Assembly: GCF_016756495.1 (NCBI RefSeq)
Contig: NZ_AP023243.1
Location: 7,035,134-7,099,133, forward strand
Direction of reading: 5' to 3'
DNA length: 64,000 nucleotides
From: Mesorhizobium sp. 113-3-3
GTDB lineage: Bacteria; Pseudomonadota; Alphaproteobacteria; Rhizobiales; Rhizobiaceae
Made by a program: the position numbers and the translations under genes. This document shows positions 8,022 to 16,790 of this stretch, piece by piece. Each line of letters opens with the position of its first letter. The first letter of the stretch is position 1. Under the pieces are notes generated by a model, which worked only from the letters and a program-made list of their open reading frames with translations, ran no database searches and was not told the origin of the DNA.

Positions 8022-9287
8022 TCAGTGCGTCGGCAAATGAACCGCGAAGGCGGCGCCCTTGCCGACCTCGGATTTGATCGTCAGCCTGGCATTGTGGCGC
8101 GTCAGGATGTGCTTGACGATCGACAGGCCAAGGCCGGTGCCTTTCTGGGTCCGGCTGGTTTCGACGTCGATGCGGTAGAAGCGCTCGGTGATGCGCGGAA
8201 TGTGCTCCTCGGGAATGCCGGGGCCGAAATCCCGGATGGTGACGTCGATGCCGGGTTCGGAACCGTCATCGGCATGCGTGATCGACACCACGACGCGGCC
8301 GCCGGACTGGCCGTATTTGCAAGCGTTTTCCAGCAAGTTCTCGAACACCTGGAACAGCTCGTCACGATCGCCGGGCACATTGAGAGATCCCTTGGCGAAA
8401 TCGCGCTCGATGACGACGCTGTTTTCACGGGCAAGCGGAGCCAGTGAATCGATGACGCTGTCGACGGTCTGGCGCAGGTCGACCTCGGTTCCCGGCTTCA
8501 GATAGGGCTTCATCTCCAGCCGGGACAACGACAGGAGGTCATCGATCAGGCGCGCCATGCGGCCGGTCTGGTTCTGCATGATCTGCAGGAATTGGTCGCG
8601 CGCCGCCGGATCGTTGCGGGCCGGTCCGCGCAGCGTTTCGATGAAACCGGCGATCGAGGCGAGCGGAGTGCGCAATTCGTGGCTGGCATTGGCGATGAAA
8701 TCGGCGCGCATGCGGTCGATCCTGCGCGTTTCGCTCTGATCCTTGAACACCAGCACATAGAGGTCGGTGCCGTGCCCGACCGAGGACGCGCTGACCCGGT
8801 AGGCCCGTTCGACCGGCAGCTTCTCGGTATAGTCGACGACATCGGAGGCGATCGTGCCCGACAGCACGCTGTCGAGCAGGGACTGCATTTCCGGCGCCCG
8901 GAATTTCAGCGGCAGCGACAGGCCCGGTGCGATGCCGCCGAAAGCCGCAAAGGCGGCGGCGTTGGCATGGACGATGGTGGCGGAGCGGTCGAAAATGATC
9001 AGCGGGTCGGCGACGGCCGCCGCCAGATATTCGCCCGACAGGCGCTGCAGGCCGATCGCCTCGATCGCCGCGATATTCTCGCCGTACTGGCGCAGGCCCG
9101 CGGCCGGCAGCATCGCGGCGAAGAGCAACAGGAGCAGCGCCGGCACCAGCACGTAGGCGGAAATATTGGCAAAGGCAAAAGCTGTCAGAACCGCGACGAC
9201 ACCGGCCGCAAGCAGCCAGCGGCTGTGCCATAGCCGGATGGCCATGGCTTGCGCCACACTTGCCTGCTCTGCGCTTTGCTCAGCCAT
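8022..9287 (-). CDS. phoR: Phosphate regulon sensor histidine kinase PhoR
   Basis: Membrane histidine kinase that phosphorylates PhoB when phosphate is low. 421 residues: two adjacent N-terminal membrane segments (WLLAAGVVAVLTAFAFANIS and AYVLVPALLLLLFAAMLPAAG), a PAS domain around residues 90-180, the HisKA dimerisation box with phospho-accepting histidine FIANASHELRTPLASIAGF near residue 205, and the ATP-binding N, G1 and G2 boxes (NLLENACKYG, VTIRDFGPGIPEEH, KGTGLGLSIVKH). The assignment to PhoR rests on this architecture plus the adjacent phoU. phoB is not in the window. Confidence 0.88.
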   Translation of the reverse strand: MAEQSAEQASVAQAMAIRLWHSRWLLAAGVVAVLTAFAFANISAYVLVPALLLLLFAAMLPAAGLRQYGENIAAIEAIGLQRLSGEYLAAAVADPLIIFDRSATIVHANAAAFAAFGGIAPGLSLPLKFRAPEMQSLLDSVLSGTIASDVVDYTEKLPVERAYRVSASSVGHGTDLYVLVFKDQSETRRIDRMRADFIANASHELRTPLASIAGFIETLRGPARNDPAARDQFLQIMQNQTGRMARLIDDLLSLSRLEMKPYLKPGTEVDLRQTVDSVIDSLAPLARENSVVIERDFAKGSLNVPGDRDELFQVFENLLENACKYGQSGGRVVVSITHADDGSEPGIDVTIRDFGPGIPEEHIPRITERFYRIDVETSRTQKGTGLGLSIVKHILTRHNARLTIKSEVGKGAAFAVHLPTH

Positions 9288-9400
9288 CCGCGCGTCCTAT
9301 AGCCCTCTCGGGCGCTGTCCGGCCGTATGGCAACTTCCTGCTAGACCGGCATGGAGGCTCCCAATAGCATGAGTCCGTAAGCTGAAAAGGGTTCGTCGCG

Positions 9401-10309
9401 ATGAAAAAAGCCAAGGAAACTCCCGCAACACCGACGTCAGGTCCGTTGAAGATCAAGATCGACGGCAAGGAGCGGGAGTTCGACATCGAGAATCCCGAGC
9501 TTCCGGACTGGGTGGAGGCCAACAAGCTGACCGCGGGCGGCTACCCATACGACAAGAAGATGAAGAGCGACGAGTATGACGAGACGCTCGAGAAATTGCA
9601 GATCGAACTGGTCAAGGCGCAGGCATGGCTGCAGGCGACCGGCAAGCGGGTGATGGCGCTGTTCGAGGGCCGCGACGCCGCCGGCAAGGGCGGCACGATC
9701 TTCGTGGTGCGCCAGTATCTCAACCCGCGCACGGCGCGCAACGTGGCGCTGACCAAGCCAACCCCGACCGAACTGGGACAATGGTACTACCAGCGTTATG
9801 TCGATCATTTCCCCACGGCGGGCGAATTCGTCACCTTCGACCGTTCCTGGTACAACCGCGCCGGCGTCGAGCCGGTGATGGGCTTCTGCACGCCGGAGCA
9901 GCATGAGAAGTTTCTCGACGAGACGCCGCATTTCGAACGGATGATCGTCAACGACGGCATCCACTTCTTCAAATTCTGGCTGAACATCGGCCGGGAAACG
10001 CAACTCGAGCGCTTTCACGATCGCCGCTACAGCCCTCTGAAGAGCTGGAAGTTCTCGCCCATCGATATCGCCGGTATCACCAAATGGGACGACTACACCA
10101 AGGCGCGCGACAGCATGTTCGAGCGCACCCACAAGGAGTTCGCGCCATGGATCATCGTGCGGGCCAATGACAAGCGCCGCGCCCGGCTGGCGGTGATGCG
10201 GCGGATCCTGCTGTCGCTGCCCTACGAGGGGCGCGATCTCGATATCGTCGGCAAGGAAGACAAGAAGATCATCGGCGAAGGGCCGTCATTCCTCGGCAAG
10301 CAAGACTGA
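9401..10309 (+). CDS. ppk2: Polyphosphate kinase 2
   Basis: Transfers phosphate between inorganic polyphosphate and nucleoside diphosphates, usually in the direction of nucleotide synthesis. 302 residues of a single-domain PPK2 class I type. Walker [14 protein letters not shown] lies near residue 88, Walker B-type [17 protein letters not shown] around residue 145, and the lid region follows ([15 protein letters not shown]). It is divergent from phoR with a 113-base shared promoter region, which fits a common link to phosphate status, although no convincing Pho box was found between them. RBS AAGGG precedes the ATG by about eight bases. Confidence 0.93.
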   Translation: MKKAKETPATPTSGPLKIKIDGKEREFDIENPELPDWVEANKLTAGGYPYDKKMKSDEYDETLEKLQIELVKAQAWLQATGKRVMALFEGRDAAGKGGTIFVVRQYLNPRTARNVALTKPTPTELGQWYYQRYVDHFPTAGEFVTFDRSWYNRAGVEPVMGFCTPEQHEKFLDETPHFERMIVNDGIHFFKFWLNIGRETQLERFHDRRYSPLKSWKFSPIDIAGITKWDDYTKARDSMFERTHKEFAPWIIVRANDKRRARLAVMRRILLSLPYEGRDLDIVGKEDKKIIGEGPSFLGKQD

Positions 10310-10364
10310 CGCTTACTGCGCCGCGGGGCCAATGGGCAGCGCGGCGCAGATTCTTCCGGATCGT

Positions 10365-11129
10365 TCAGGCTGCCAGCCGGGCGATCCGCTGCAGGCGACG
10401 TAGCGTGGTGTCGTCCTGCAACGCCTGCTGAAACAGCGATATCTCCTGGTCGATGCGGTCGCACAGCGCGCCGGTGTTGCCCTTGAGCAGGCCGCGGGTC
10501 TGCAGCAAGGCGGCGACCGGCTTCTTGGCGAGTTGCCTTGCGCGGCCGAGTGTCGCCTCTTCCACGCCGTCATGCACGATCTCGGCGACGAGGCCGAGTG
10601 CCCTCGCGTCCTCGGCGTGGAGCGTGTCGCCGAGACAAAAGAAGCGGAAGGCGCCGGCATAGCCGAGCTTCTGTGGCGCCAGGATGCTGGTCGCCGCGTC
10701 CGGCACAAGGCCGAAATCGACGAACGGCACCCGGAACGTGCTTTCATTCGAGGCGATCACCATGTCGCAGTGGAACAGGATGGTGCAACCGACGCCGACG
10801 GCATCGCCGTCGACGCAGGCGAGGATTGGCTTGGGGAACGTCGCCAGCGTGCGGAACATGTCGGTGACGGCGGCGATCAGCTTCTGATGCTTGGTGGCGT
10901 CGAGGAATTCGGAAAAGTCGCCGCCAAGGCAGAAGCAGCCTGCCAGGCCACGCAGCACGACGACACGCACCTCGTCATTGTCGGCGGCTTCATGGAATGT
11001 CCTGGCAAGGCTCTCATAGGCCCTTCTGTCGAGCACCGGCCGGCCGTCATTCGACGACACGGTGACGATCAGCGTGTGGTTGCGCAGTTCCGGTTGCGGG
11101 TGCGGGTTCATGGCGGTGTCCAACGTCAT
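10365..11129 (-). CDS. Crotonase-family enzyme coupled to luxI
   Basis: 254-residue enoyl-CoA hydratase/isomerase-fold protein. The oxyanion-hole segment is VVVLRGLAGCFCLGGDFSEF and the second is CVDGDAVGVGCTILFHCDMVIAS. The ATG at 11129 overlaps the luxI stop as ATGA, so translation of the two is coupled. The most economical idea is that it alters the acyl chain used by LuxI, for example by giving an unsaturated acyl-homoserine lactone; LuxI-crotonase pairs have been reported in Mesorhizobium, stated here from memory. An ordinary fatty-acid role cannot be ruled out. The track can be extended upstream only by overlapping luxI, so the RBS-preceded ATG (GGAGG) was used. Confidence 0.85.
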   Translation of the reverse strand: MTLDTAMNPHPQPELRNHTLIVTVSSNDGRPVLDRRAYESLARTFHEAADNDEVRVVVLRGLAGCFCLGGDFSEFLDATKHQKLIAAVTDMFRTLATFPKPILACVDGDAVGVGCTILFHCDMVIASNESTFRVPFVDFGLVPDAATSILAPQKLGYAGAFRFFCLGDTLHAEDARALGLVAEIVHDGVEEATLGRARQLAKKPVAALLQTRGLLKGNTGALCDRIDQEISLFQQALQDDTTLRRLQRIARLAA

Positions 11130-11764
11130 GACGCCCTCCTCTGGCCGAACATGTCGGGATATCCCCGGGCCAGGACAGGAGCATGGTGATTGCGGCGCGA
11201 ACGCACCACGTCCAGCGTATGCTCGTTGAAGGAGAGCAGGGTCGCCACGACCTGCTGATTGCCGTAGGTGCGCTGATAACCCAGCGGCGTCGCCAGGAAA
11301 TGCAGCTGCAAGGCGCGCAACACCCACATCGGCTCGAACTCGATGATCACCTTGTCGACGCCGCGCTTCAGCCCCCACTCGACGAAGCCGGCGATCAATT
11401 CGGTGCCGACGGTCGAGACGCCGCGACGGCCATCGCGAAAACCGGCAGCCACCGCATAGCGGGTCAATTCCCAGATGTTGGGGCCCGATGGCGGCGTTCC
11501 TTCGGAAAGGTCGGACAAGACCTCGGTCAGCAGATGGGGCCGCGTGGTCGGCAACATCCGTTGATAACCGGCGACTTCGTTGCCTCTGATGACGATCTGA
11601 TGCACCGCCTCGTCATGGTCGAACTGATCGACCTCGAATCCGTCCGGGCGCCGCAGGTCCTCCCACCCCATCTCTTCGACAAATATCTGGTAGCGCAGAC
11701 GATGGACGGCCTCCCAAAGGTCGGGGCGTTCCATCAATTCTTGAGTAGTAAGACAAAAAAGCAT
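11126..11764 (-). CDS. Acyl-homoserine-lactone synthase, LuxI family
   Basis: Makes an N-acyl-homoserine lactone signal from S-adenosylmethionine and an acyl carrier (ACP or CoA). 212 residues. LuxI invariant residues are present: the Arg and Phe of RYQIFVEEMGWE, acidic residues in EVDQFDHDEA, Arg in GYQRMLPTTRPHLL, then WELTRYAVA and a C-terminal acyl-chain-binding half. The ATG at 11764 is preceded by AGGAG at eight bases and was preferred over the longer frame from 11809. It lies downstream of a luxR gene on the same strand and upstream of an overlapping crotonase. Confidence 0.93.
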   Translation of the reverse strand: MLFCLTTQELMERPDLWEAVHRLRYQIFVEEMGWEDLRRPDGFEVDQFDHDEAVHQIVIRGNEVAGYQRMLPTTRPHLLTEVLSDLSEGTPPSGPNIWELTRYAVAAGFRDGRRGVSTVGTELIAGFVEWGLKRGVDKVIIEFEPMWVLRALQLHFLATPLGYQRTYGNQQVVATLLSFNEHTLDVVRSRRNHHAPVLARGYPDMFGQRRAS

Positions 11765-11818
11765 GCCGTCGTCTCCTGGGTTTAAGAGGAAGATACGGCC
11801 GTGCTTCAACGAGAAAAT

Positions 11819-11832
11819 TGCGTGATCACGTA
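11819..11832. promoter_or_regulatory. Palindrome in luxI promoter region
   Basis: CGTGATCACG at 11821-11830 is a perfect 10-bp palindrome, extending with one mismatch to 14 bp. It lies about 55-70 bases upstream of the luxI ATG. It is a candidate operator for the neighbouring LuxR protein, though shorter than the usual 18-20-bp lux box. Confidence 0.4.
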
Positions 11833-11845
11833 GGCAAGAAATTCC

Positions 11846-11864
11846 AGGTCGGCACGGCCGACCT
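11846..11864. promoter_or_regulatory. Inverted repeat at the luxR end / luxI promoter
   Basis: A perfect inverted repeat with 8-bp arms (AGGTCGGC and GCCGACCT) and a three-base spacer overlaps the last bases of luxR and lies about 80 bases upstream of luxI. Its 19-bp size suits a lux-box-type operator. A hairpin ending luxR transcription is the alternative, but no T run follows on the minus strand. Confidence 0.45.
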
Positions 11865-12594
11865 AGCTAATGTAGCCGCGCCTTATCGCTTCGGCGACCG
11901 CCTGGACCCGGTTGACGGCACCGAGTTTGCTTTTGGCGTTAAGAAGATGTTTCTCCGACGTGTGTTCGGAGATGCCGAGAATTTGCGAAATCTCCCATTC
12001 CGACTTGCCGACGGCGGCCCATTGCAGGCATTCGCGCTCGCGCGGGGTCAGTTCGATATGGTCAATGGTCTTGGTCGCCATGGTGTGGATTTGCATGGCG
12101 CGGCCCACGGCATAGGTCGAGACCAGCGACACAAGGCCGAACTCGGCCGCCGACAGCTGCACGGCCTCGCCACCCAGCGACACCATGACGATCTGGCCAT
12201 CGAGCGTGATCAGCGGGAAGGCCAGCCCGTCGCGCAGCTTGAAGGCGCCGGCATCGCCCATCACCTCGTCGCTGCTCTTGTCGAAGCTAATGCCCTGGGC
12301 GGCTTCGCGCCACTGGAACGGCGCCTGCAGCTGCTTCATGTGGCTGACCACCGGATCGTGGTCGACATAGTTGCGCGCCACGTAGCGCTCCAGCCATTCG
12401 ACAGGCCAATCGCAAAGCAGCACATGCTGCTTTTGCTGCCCGGTCGGCGTGCCTGGCTGCGGAACGGTTCCCGCCATCAGCGCGGTCAGGCCGAAATCCG
12501 AGGTTATGCCCAAAAGTTTCTCGCAGACCGCCGCCGCCGTTCCGGCGTGCTGCAGTTGGTCTATGTATTCCAGCGTACGATCGAATTGACCCAT
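11863..12594 (-). CDS. LuxR-family quorum-sensing transcription factor
   Basis: Acyl-homoserine-lactone-responsive regulator, 243 residues. The N-terminal autoinducer-binding domain shows conserved Trp, Tyr and Asp-Pro residues in WLERYVARNYVDHDPVV and a later FPLITLDGQIVMVSLGG strand. The C-terminal GerE-type helix-turn-helix reads LTPRERECLQWAAVGKSEWE, followed by EISQILGISEHTSEKHLLNA. Located 98 bases upstream of luxI on the same strand, it is the likely partner regulator. The start ATG at 12594 gives MGQFDRTLEYIDQL. Confidence 0.93.
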   Translation of the reverse strand: MGQFDRTLEYIDQLQHAGTAAAVCEKLLGITSDFGLTALMAGTVPQPGTPTGQQKQHVLLCDWPVEWLERYVARNYVDHDPVVSHMKQLQAPFQWREAAQGISFDKSSDEVMGDAGAFKLRDGLAFPLITLDGQIVMVSLGGEAVQLSAAEFGLVSLVSTYAVGRAMQIHTMATKTIDHIELTPRERECLQWAAVGKSEWEISQILGISEHTSEKHLLNAKSKLGAVNRVQAVAEAIRRGYIS

Positions 12595-12852
12595 CGCAAC
12601 ATCAACCCCATGTTGCCTCTTGCATTGAGATCAATGGTCCATGCGTTGTCTGCATTTGGCCACCGACCACGGATTGCAACGCGCAAATTCTCGGTTGTGG
12701 TTCTCGACCCCGGTCCCCAACCAAGGCGGCCACCGCTGTTTGCAAACGTGCTAAAGCATAACCTGAAATTGGCGCGTTGAAATCAAAAACCATTGTGCCT
12801 GTACCATTTTCGTACCAAAACCGGTGCGAACAAGAGTGCGGCGGAGTCTATC

Positions 12853-13704
12853 GTGGCGTTCCAATGGAGGTTCCCGGTCCTGGCGTCGCTGTTGATCGCG
12901 GCGCTGCCATGGGCTCCCGGGGCGCGCGCGGCCGAACCGCAGGTCCCGGTGTTGTGGGACGCCAAGGAACGGTTGCCGAAGCCCGACCTTTCGGCATTGC
13001 CACGGCTGCGATTCCTGACGACCACGGATTTTCCACCCTTCAACTTCCTCGACGGCGCGGGAAAGCTTTCCGGTTTCCACATCGACCTGGCGCGCGCCAT
13101 CTGTGCCGAACTCGGCATTGCCGACAAATGCCAGATCCAGGCCCTGCCTTGGGGCGAACTCGAAGGGGCACTCGAGAAAGGCGAAGGCGAAGCCATCATC
13201 GCCGGCATCGCCGCGACGCCGCAATCGCGCCAGACATACGCCTTCTCGCGCTCGTATCTGCAGTTTCCGGCGCGTTTCATCACGCCGAAGAACAAGGCGC
13301 TTGCCGAACCGGTCTTCGACAAGCTGCGCAGCAAACGCGTCGGCGTAATCGCCGGCTCGGCGCATGAGCGCATGCTGCGCGACTATTTCAACACGGTCCA
13401 GATCGTCTCCTTCGACGGACCGGAAGCCCTCTACGGCGATCTCAAGGCGGGCAAGATCGACGCCGCCTTCGGTGACGGCATGCGTTTCGCCTTCTGGCTG
13501 GGCGGCTCGGATGCGGCCGGCTGCTGCCGTTTTGCCGGCGGTCCCTATCTGGCGCCCGAATATCTGGGCACCGGCATGGCCATCGCCACAAGGGCGGACA
13601 ACCCGACGCTGGCCGCGGCGATCGATTACGCGCTGCAGGAGATTTCGATGAAAGGAACCTTCGCCGAATTCTACCTGCGCTATTTCCCGGTCAGTTTTTT
13701 CTAG
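12853..13704 (+). CDS. Periplasmic amino-acid-type solute-binding protein
   Basis: Family 3 extracellular solute-binding protein, 283 residues, with a signal peptide (RFPVLASLLIAALPWAPGARA, cleavage near AxA). The SBP_bac_3 signature is visible: LRFLTTTDFPPFNFLD, GKLSGFHIDLARAICAELG, WGELEGALEKGEGEAIIAGI, then VGVIAGSAHERML and GKIDAAFGDG. The frame is open from 12793, but a GTG at 12853 has GGAG six bases upstream and starts directly before the signal peptide, so it was chosen. No permease or ATPase gene is adjacent, so it is an orphan; the ligand is unknown. The 258 bases between it and luxR hold no other gene. Confidence 0.85.
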   Translation: MAFQWRFPVLASLLIAALPWAPGARAAEPQVPVLWDAKERLPKPDLSALPRLRFLTTTDFPPFNFLDGAGKLSGFHIDLARAICAELGIADKCQIQALPWGELEGALEKGEGEAIIAGIAATPQSRQTYAFSRSYLQFPARFITPKNKALAEPVFDKLRSKRVGVIAGSAHERMLRDYFNTVQIVSFDGPEALYGDLKAGKIDAAFGDGMRFAFWLGGSDAAGCCRFAGGPYLAPEYLGTGMAIATRADNPTLAAAIDYALQEISMKGTFAEFYLRYFPVSFF

Positions 13705-13721
13705 GGGCCAAGCAGATTTTC

Positions 13722-14135
13722 TCAGGTCAGCGTGCGCAGCCGCGCCTTGGCCGCGCGGCCGATGGCGGCGACGGTCAGCGTGTCGAGATCGAGCTGACGG
13801 CGGATCAACTGCAGCACCCGCACTTCCTCCAGCCGCATTTCGAGATCGACGGCGGCAACTTCGAAGGCCGCGGCATAGGCGGTGTCGCGCAGGCGCTCCG
13901 GCAGGGCTTCCGCCACCTGGGCCAGCACACCCTCCAGGCCATCCTTCTCGTGCAACTGCTTTTGACAGGCCTGGGCGACTGGAACCAGCCGATCCTGCTT
14001 GAAATCCTCGAACACCGGCCATGAGCGGACAACGTCGCCGATCCTGGCCAGTTCGACGTCGGTCATGTCGCGGTCGGAGGCAGAGGTGATGACCATCAGG
14101 TAGATCAGGGCTTCATGCGGGGTCGGCAACGGCAT
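13722..14135 (-). CDS. TerB-like tellurite-resistance domain protein
   Basis: 137-residue all-helical protein of the TerB superfamily. The N-terminal half EALIYLMVITSASDRDMTDV contains the acidic metal-binding-type SASDRDMTDVE motif; the C-terminal half ends LIRRQLDLDTLTVAAIGRAA. Cytoplasmic, no signal peptide. RBS AAGGAG precedes the ATG by six bases. It is a stand-alone gene between a solute-binding protein and lysK, without other ter genes, so a role in tellurite resistance is unlikely; membrane stress sensing has been proposed for related domains. Function not known here. Confidence 0.8.
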   Translation of the reverse strand: MPLPTPHEALIYLMVITSASDRDMTDVELARIGDVVRSWPVFEDFKQDRLVPVAQACQKQLHEKDGLEGVLAQVAEALPERLRDTAYAAAFEVAAVDLEMRLEEVRVLQLIRRQLDLDTLTVAAIGRAAKARLRTLT

Positions 14136-14308
14136 TCTTTACTCCTTGAACGGGTTTCGAAGGTAGGAACGGGGGTCGAAGGCCGCAAGGAAAAAGCGCT
14201 GCACGCGTTGACGCTCCGGCCATGCGCGCCTAGAGGACCGATTGAAAATCGACATCTGCGGCCGAGCCAGCGAACAATCCGGCCGGCGAACAATTTGGAA
14301 AACAGGAC

Positions 14309-15955
14309 ATGGCGGGATCAAACATAATCGATCTCAACCCCGAACTGCTGGCGGCCGCGGCCGAGAGCAAGGCGTGGCCGTTCGAGGAAGCCAAAAAGAT
14401 CATCGAACGCTACAAGGGCAGCGACTTTCCCGAAACGATCCTGTTCGAGACCGGCTACGGTCCATCCGGCCTGCCGCATATCGGCACGTTCGGCGAGGTG
14501 GCGCGCACCTCGATGGTGCGCCATGCGTTCCGCGTGCTCACGCAGGACAAGGTCGCGACCAAGCTCTTGTGCTTCTCCGACGACATGGACGGCATGCGCA
14601 AGATACCCGACAACGTGCCGGATCGCGCAGCACTTGAACAGCATCTGCACAAGCCGCTGTCTTCGGTTCCCAATCCGTTCGGCGGCGACTATGCGAGCTT
14701 CGCCGACCACAACAATGCGATGCTCTGCCGCTTCCTCGACACGTTCGGCTTCGACTACGAATTCGCCAGCGCGACGCAGTATTACAAATCGGGCCGTTTC
14801 GACGCGATGCTGCTGCGGGCCGCCGAACGCTACGACAAGATCATGGCGGTGATGCTGCCGACGCTTGGGGCCGAGCGGCAGGCGACCTACAGCCCGTTCC
14901 TGCCGATTTCCCCGAAGAGCGGCCGGGTGCTTTACGTGCCGATGAAGCATGTCGACGCCAAGGCCGGCACCATAACCTTCGACGACGAGGGCACCGAGAC
15001 CACGCTTTCGATCACTGGCGGCCGGGTGAAGCTGCAGTGGAAGCCGGACTTCGGCATGCGCTGGGCAGCGCTCGGCGTCGATTTCGAAATGTTCGGCAAG
15101 GACCACCAGACCAATGCCGTGGTCTATGACCGCATCTGCAACATACTGGGCGGGCGCGCGCCCGAGCATTTCGTCTACGAGCTGTTCCTCGACGAAAACG
15201 GCCAGAAGATCTCGAAGTCGAAGGGCAACGGCCTGACCATCGACGAATGGCTGACCTATGCCCCGACCGAGAGCCTCGGGCTCTACATGTACCAGCGGCC
15301 GCGGCAGGCCAAGAAGCTCTATTTCGACGTCATCCCGAGGGCGGTGGACGAGTATTACACCTTCCTTGCCGCCTACCCCAGGCAGGACTGGAAGGAGCGG
15401 CTGGGCAATCCGGTCTGGCACATGCATGACGGCAACCCGCCTGATATCGACATGCCGGTGCCGTTCTCGCTGCTGCTCAACCTGGTCAGCGCCTCCAATG
15501 CTCAGAACAAGGACGTGCTGTGGGGCTTCATCTCGCGCCATACCAAGGATGTTACGCCGAAGACGCACCCGGAGCTCGACCAGCTGGTCGGCCATGCGAT
15601 CCGCTATTTCGACGATTTCGTGCGGCCGACGAAAACCTTCCGCCCGGCCGACGAGGTCGAGCGCGAGGCGCTCAAGGCCCTGGACGCAGCACTTGGCACG
15701 CTTCCGGCTGACGCCGGCGGCGAAGCGATCCAGAACGCTTCGCTCAACGTGGCGCGCAAGATCGAACGCTATCAGGATCACTCCAAGCAGAGCCCGGAGG
15801 GCGGCCCGGGCGTTTCGGGCGCCTTCTTCCAGATGATCTACCAGGTACTCATCGGCCAGGAACGCGGCCCGCGCTTCGGCTCGTTCGCCGCGCTCTACGG
15901 CGTGGCCGAGACCCGCGCGCTCATTCAGCAGGCGTTGGCTGGTCAGCTGGCTTGA
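14309..15955 (+). CDS. lysK: Lysyl-tRNA synthetase, class I
   Basis: Charges tRNA-Lys. 548 residues of the class I (archaeal and alphaproteobacterial) form, unrelated to the class II LysS of most bacteria. The HIGH-type motif is [10 protein letters not shown] near residue 52 and the KMSKS-type motif [10 protein letters not shown] near residue 295, both of the Rossmann-fold nucleotide-binding core. The C-terminal half is the helical anticodon-binding region. The start ATG at 14309 is preceded by GGAAAACAGGAC. The 3' end overlaps the convergent SNase-like gene by 35 bases. Confidence 0.95.
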   Translation: MAGSNIIDLNPELLAAAAESKAWPFEEAKKIIERYKGSDFPETILFETGYGPSGLPHIGTFGEVARTSMVRHAFRVLTQDKVATKLLCFSDDMDGMRKIPDNVPDRAALEQHLHKPLSSVPNPFGGDYASFADHNNAMLCRFLDTFGFDYEFASATQYYKSGRFDAMLLRAAERYDKIMAVMLPTLGAERQATYSPFLPISPKSGRVLYVPMKHVDAKAGTITFDDEGTETTLSITGGRVKLQWKPDFGMRWAALGVDFEMFGKDHQTNAVVYDRICNILGGRAPEHFVYELFLDENGQKISKSKGNGLTIDEWLTYAPTESLGLYMYQRPRQAKKLYFDVIPRAVDEYYTFLAAYPRQDWKERLGNPVWHMHDGNPPDIDMPVPFSLLLNLVSASNAQNKDVLWGFISRHTKDVTPKTHPELDQLVGHAIRYFDDFVRPTKTFRPADEVEREALKALDAALGTLPADAGGEAIQNASLNVARKIERYQDHSKQSPEGGPGVSGAFFQMIYQVLIGQERGPRFGSFAALYGVAETRALIQQALAGQLA

Positions 15956-16781
15956 GGGCGCCGTCGACCTCTTCCAGGATCGAGCCCGGCGCCTGAGGCG
16001 CCGGGGCCGGTGCGTCCGGCACCGCCGAGATGCCGGCAAGGTTCGGCGCCGATCCGAAAATGCCCTTCTTGGCGCTTTGCGCCTTTTCGCCAGCCTCGAC
16101 ATAGGGGCCGCCCTTGGCGGCACGCGCCCAGCCATTGTCGACCAGCCATCGGCCGACGTCCTGCTTGCCGATCCGGCATTCCGCCGCGATGCGGTCACGT
16201 CCGCCTTCGGGCGGCACGGTGCAGACCACCGCGCGGCCGCGCAGGAAGGCACGGAACGCCGTGCGGGCGCGGATGCCGCACGGCCAGGATTTGCCGTCGG
16301 TGGTGCAGGTTTCGTCTTGAGGAACCACGTCGATGCCGGAAATCGCGACCGAATAACCTTTCGCCTCGATCAGCCCAGCGGCTGTCGCGACCGGCTGGAA
16401 CAGCTTCGTGCCATTCCAGTCATCGGGCATCTTCGGCTTGGGTGGCATGGCCAATGCCAGCTTGCTCAGCGGCTCGCGCGGCTCGACCCGCTCGAGTTCG
16501 CCTGCGGGCAGTTCCGGCGGAGCGACGACATCCGGATCGATCGCGCGCGAATGCACCACCGGCTTTGGCGGCGGCGGAGCTGGGGGCGCGGGAATGGCTG
16601 ACGTGGCCGGTTCGCCAGGCCCGGCATCGGCGCCGGCTTGAGAGATCGTGTCCACCCCGGGATCGATCTGGTCCACGGTGACGGTGCTTTGGCTTCCTTT
16701 CAGCGTGCGGCCGCCGGCAATGACCAGGGCTGCCATCACCGGGACCATCACAACCGCCAGAATGAGATAGGGAAACCGCAC
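15921..16781 (-). CDS. Membrane-anchored SNase-like (thermonuclease family) protein
   Basis: 286 residues. An N-terminal hydrophobic segment ([21 protein letters not shown]) is an uncleaved anchor or signal. A long Pro/Ala-rich low-complexity linker (residues ~25-115, including [11 protein letters not shown]) follows, then an SNase-like OB fold: [54 protein letters not shown]. The canonical SNase catalytic Arg/Glu set is not clearly complete, so nuclease activity is uncertain. Several cysteines (CTT, WPCG, VVC, AEC) suggest disulfides outside the cytoplasm. The start is a GTG at 16781, nine bases after the upstream repressor stop, suggesting an operon. Confidence 0.75.
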   Translation of the reverse strand: MRFPYLILAVVMVPVMAALVIAGGRTLKGSQSTVTVDQIDPGVDTISQAGADAGPGEPATSAIPAPPAPPPPKPVVHSRAIDPDVVAPPELPAGELERVEPREPLSKLALAMPPKPKMPDDWNGTKLFQPVATAAGLIEAKGYSVAISGIDVVPQDETCTTDGKSWPCGIRARTAFRAFLRGRAVVCTVPPEGGRDRIAAECRIGKQDVGRWLVDNGWARAAKGGPYVEAGEKAQSAKKGIFGSAPNLAGISAVPDAPAPAPQAPGSILEEVDGALKPADQPTPAE

Positions 16782-16790
16782 CAGCCCGAC

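Noticed and set aside
9288..9400. A Pho box between phoR and ppk2
   Set aside because: No tandem CTGTCAT-like repeat could be found by eye; a matrix search would decide.
12751..14022. A 423-codon minus-strand frame across the solute-binding protein gene
   Set aside because: Shadow of the plus-strand gene, which has a signal peptide, an RBS-preceded start and solute-binding motifs; the frame also overlaps the TerB-like gene.
14318..16252. A 644-codon minus-strand frame across lysK
   Set aside because: Antisense shadow of lysK, whose HIGH- and KMSKS-type motifs are intact on the plus strand.
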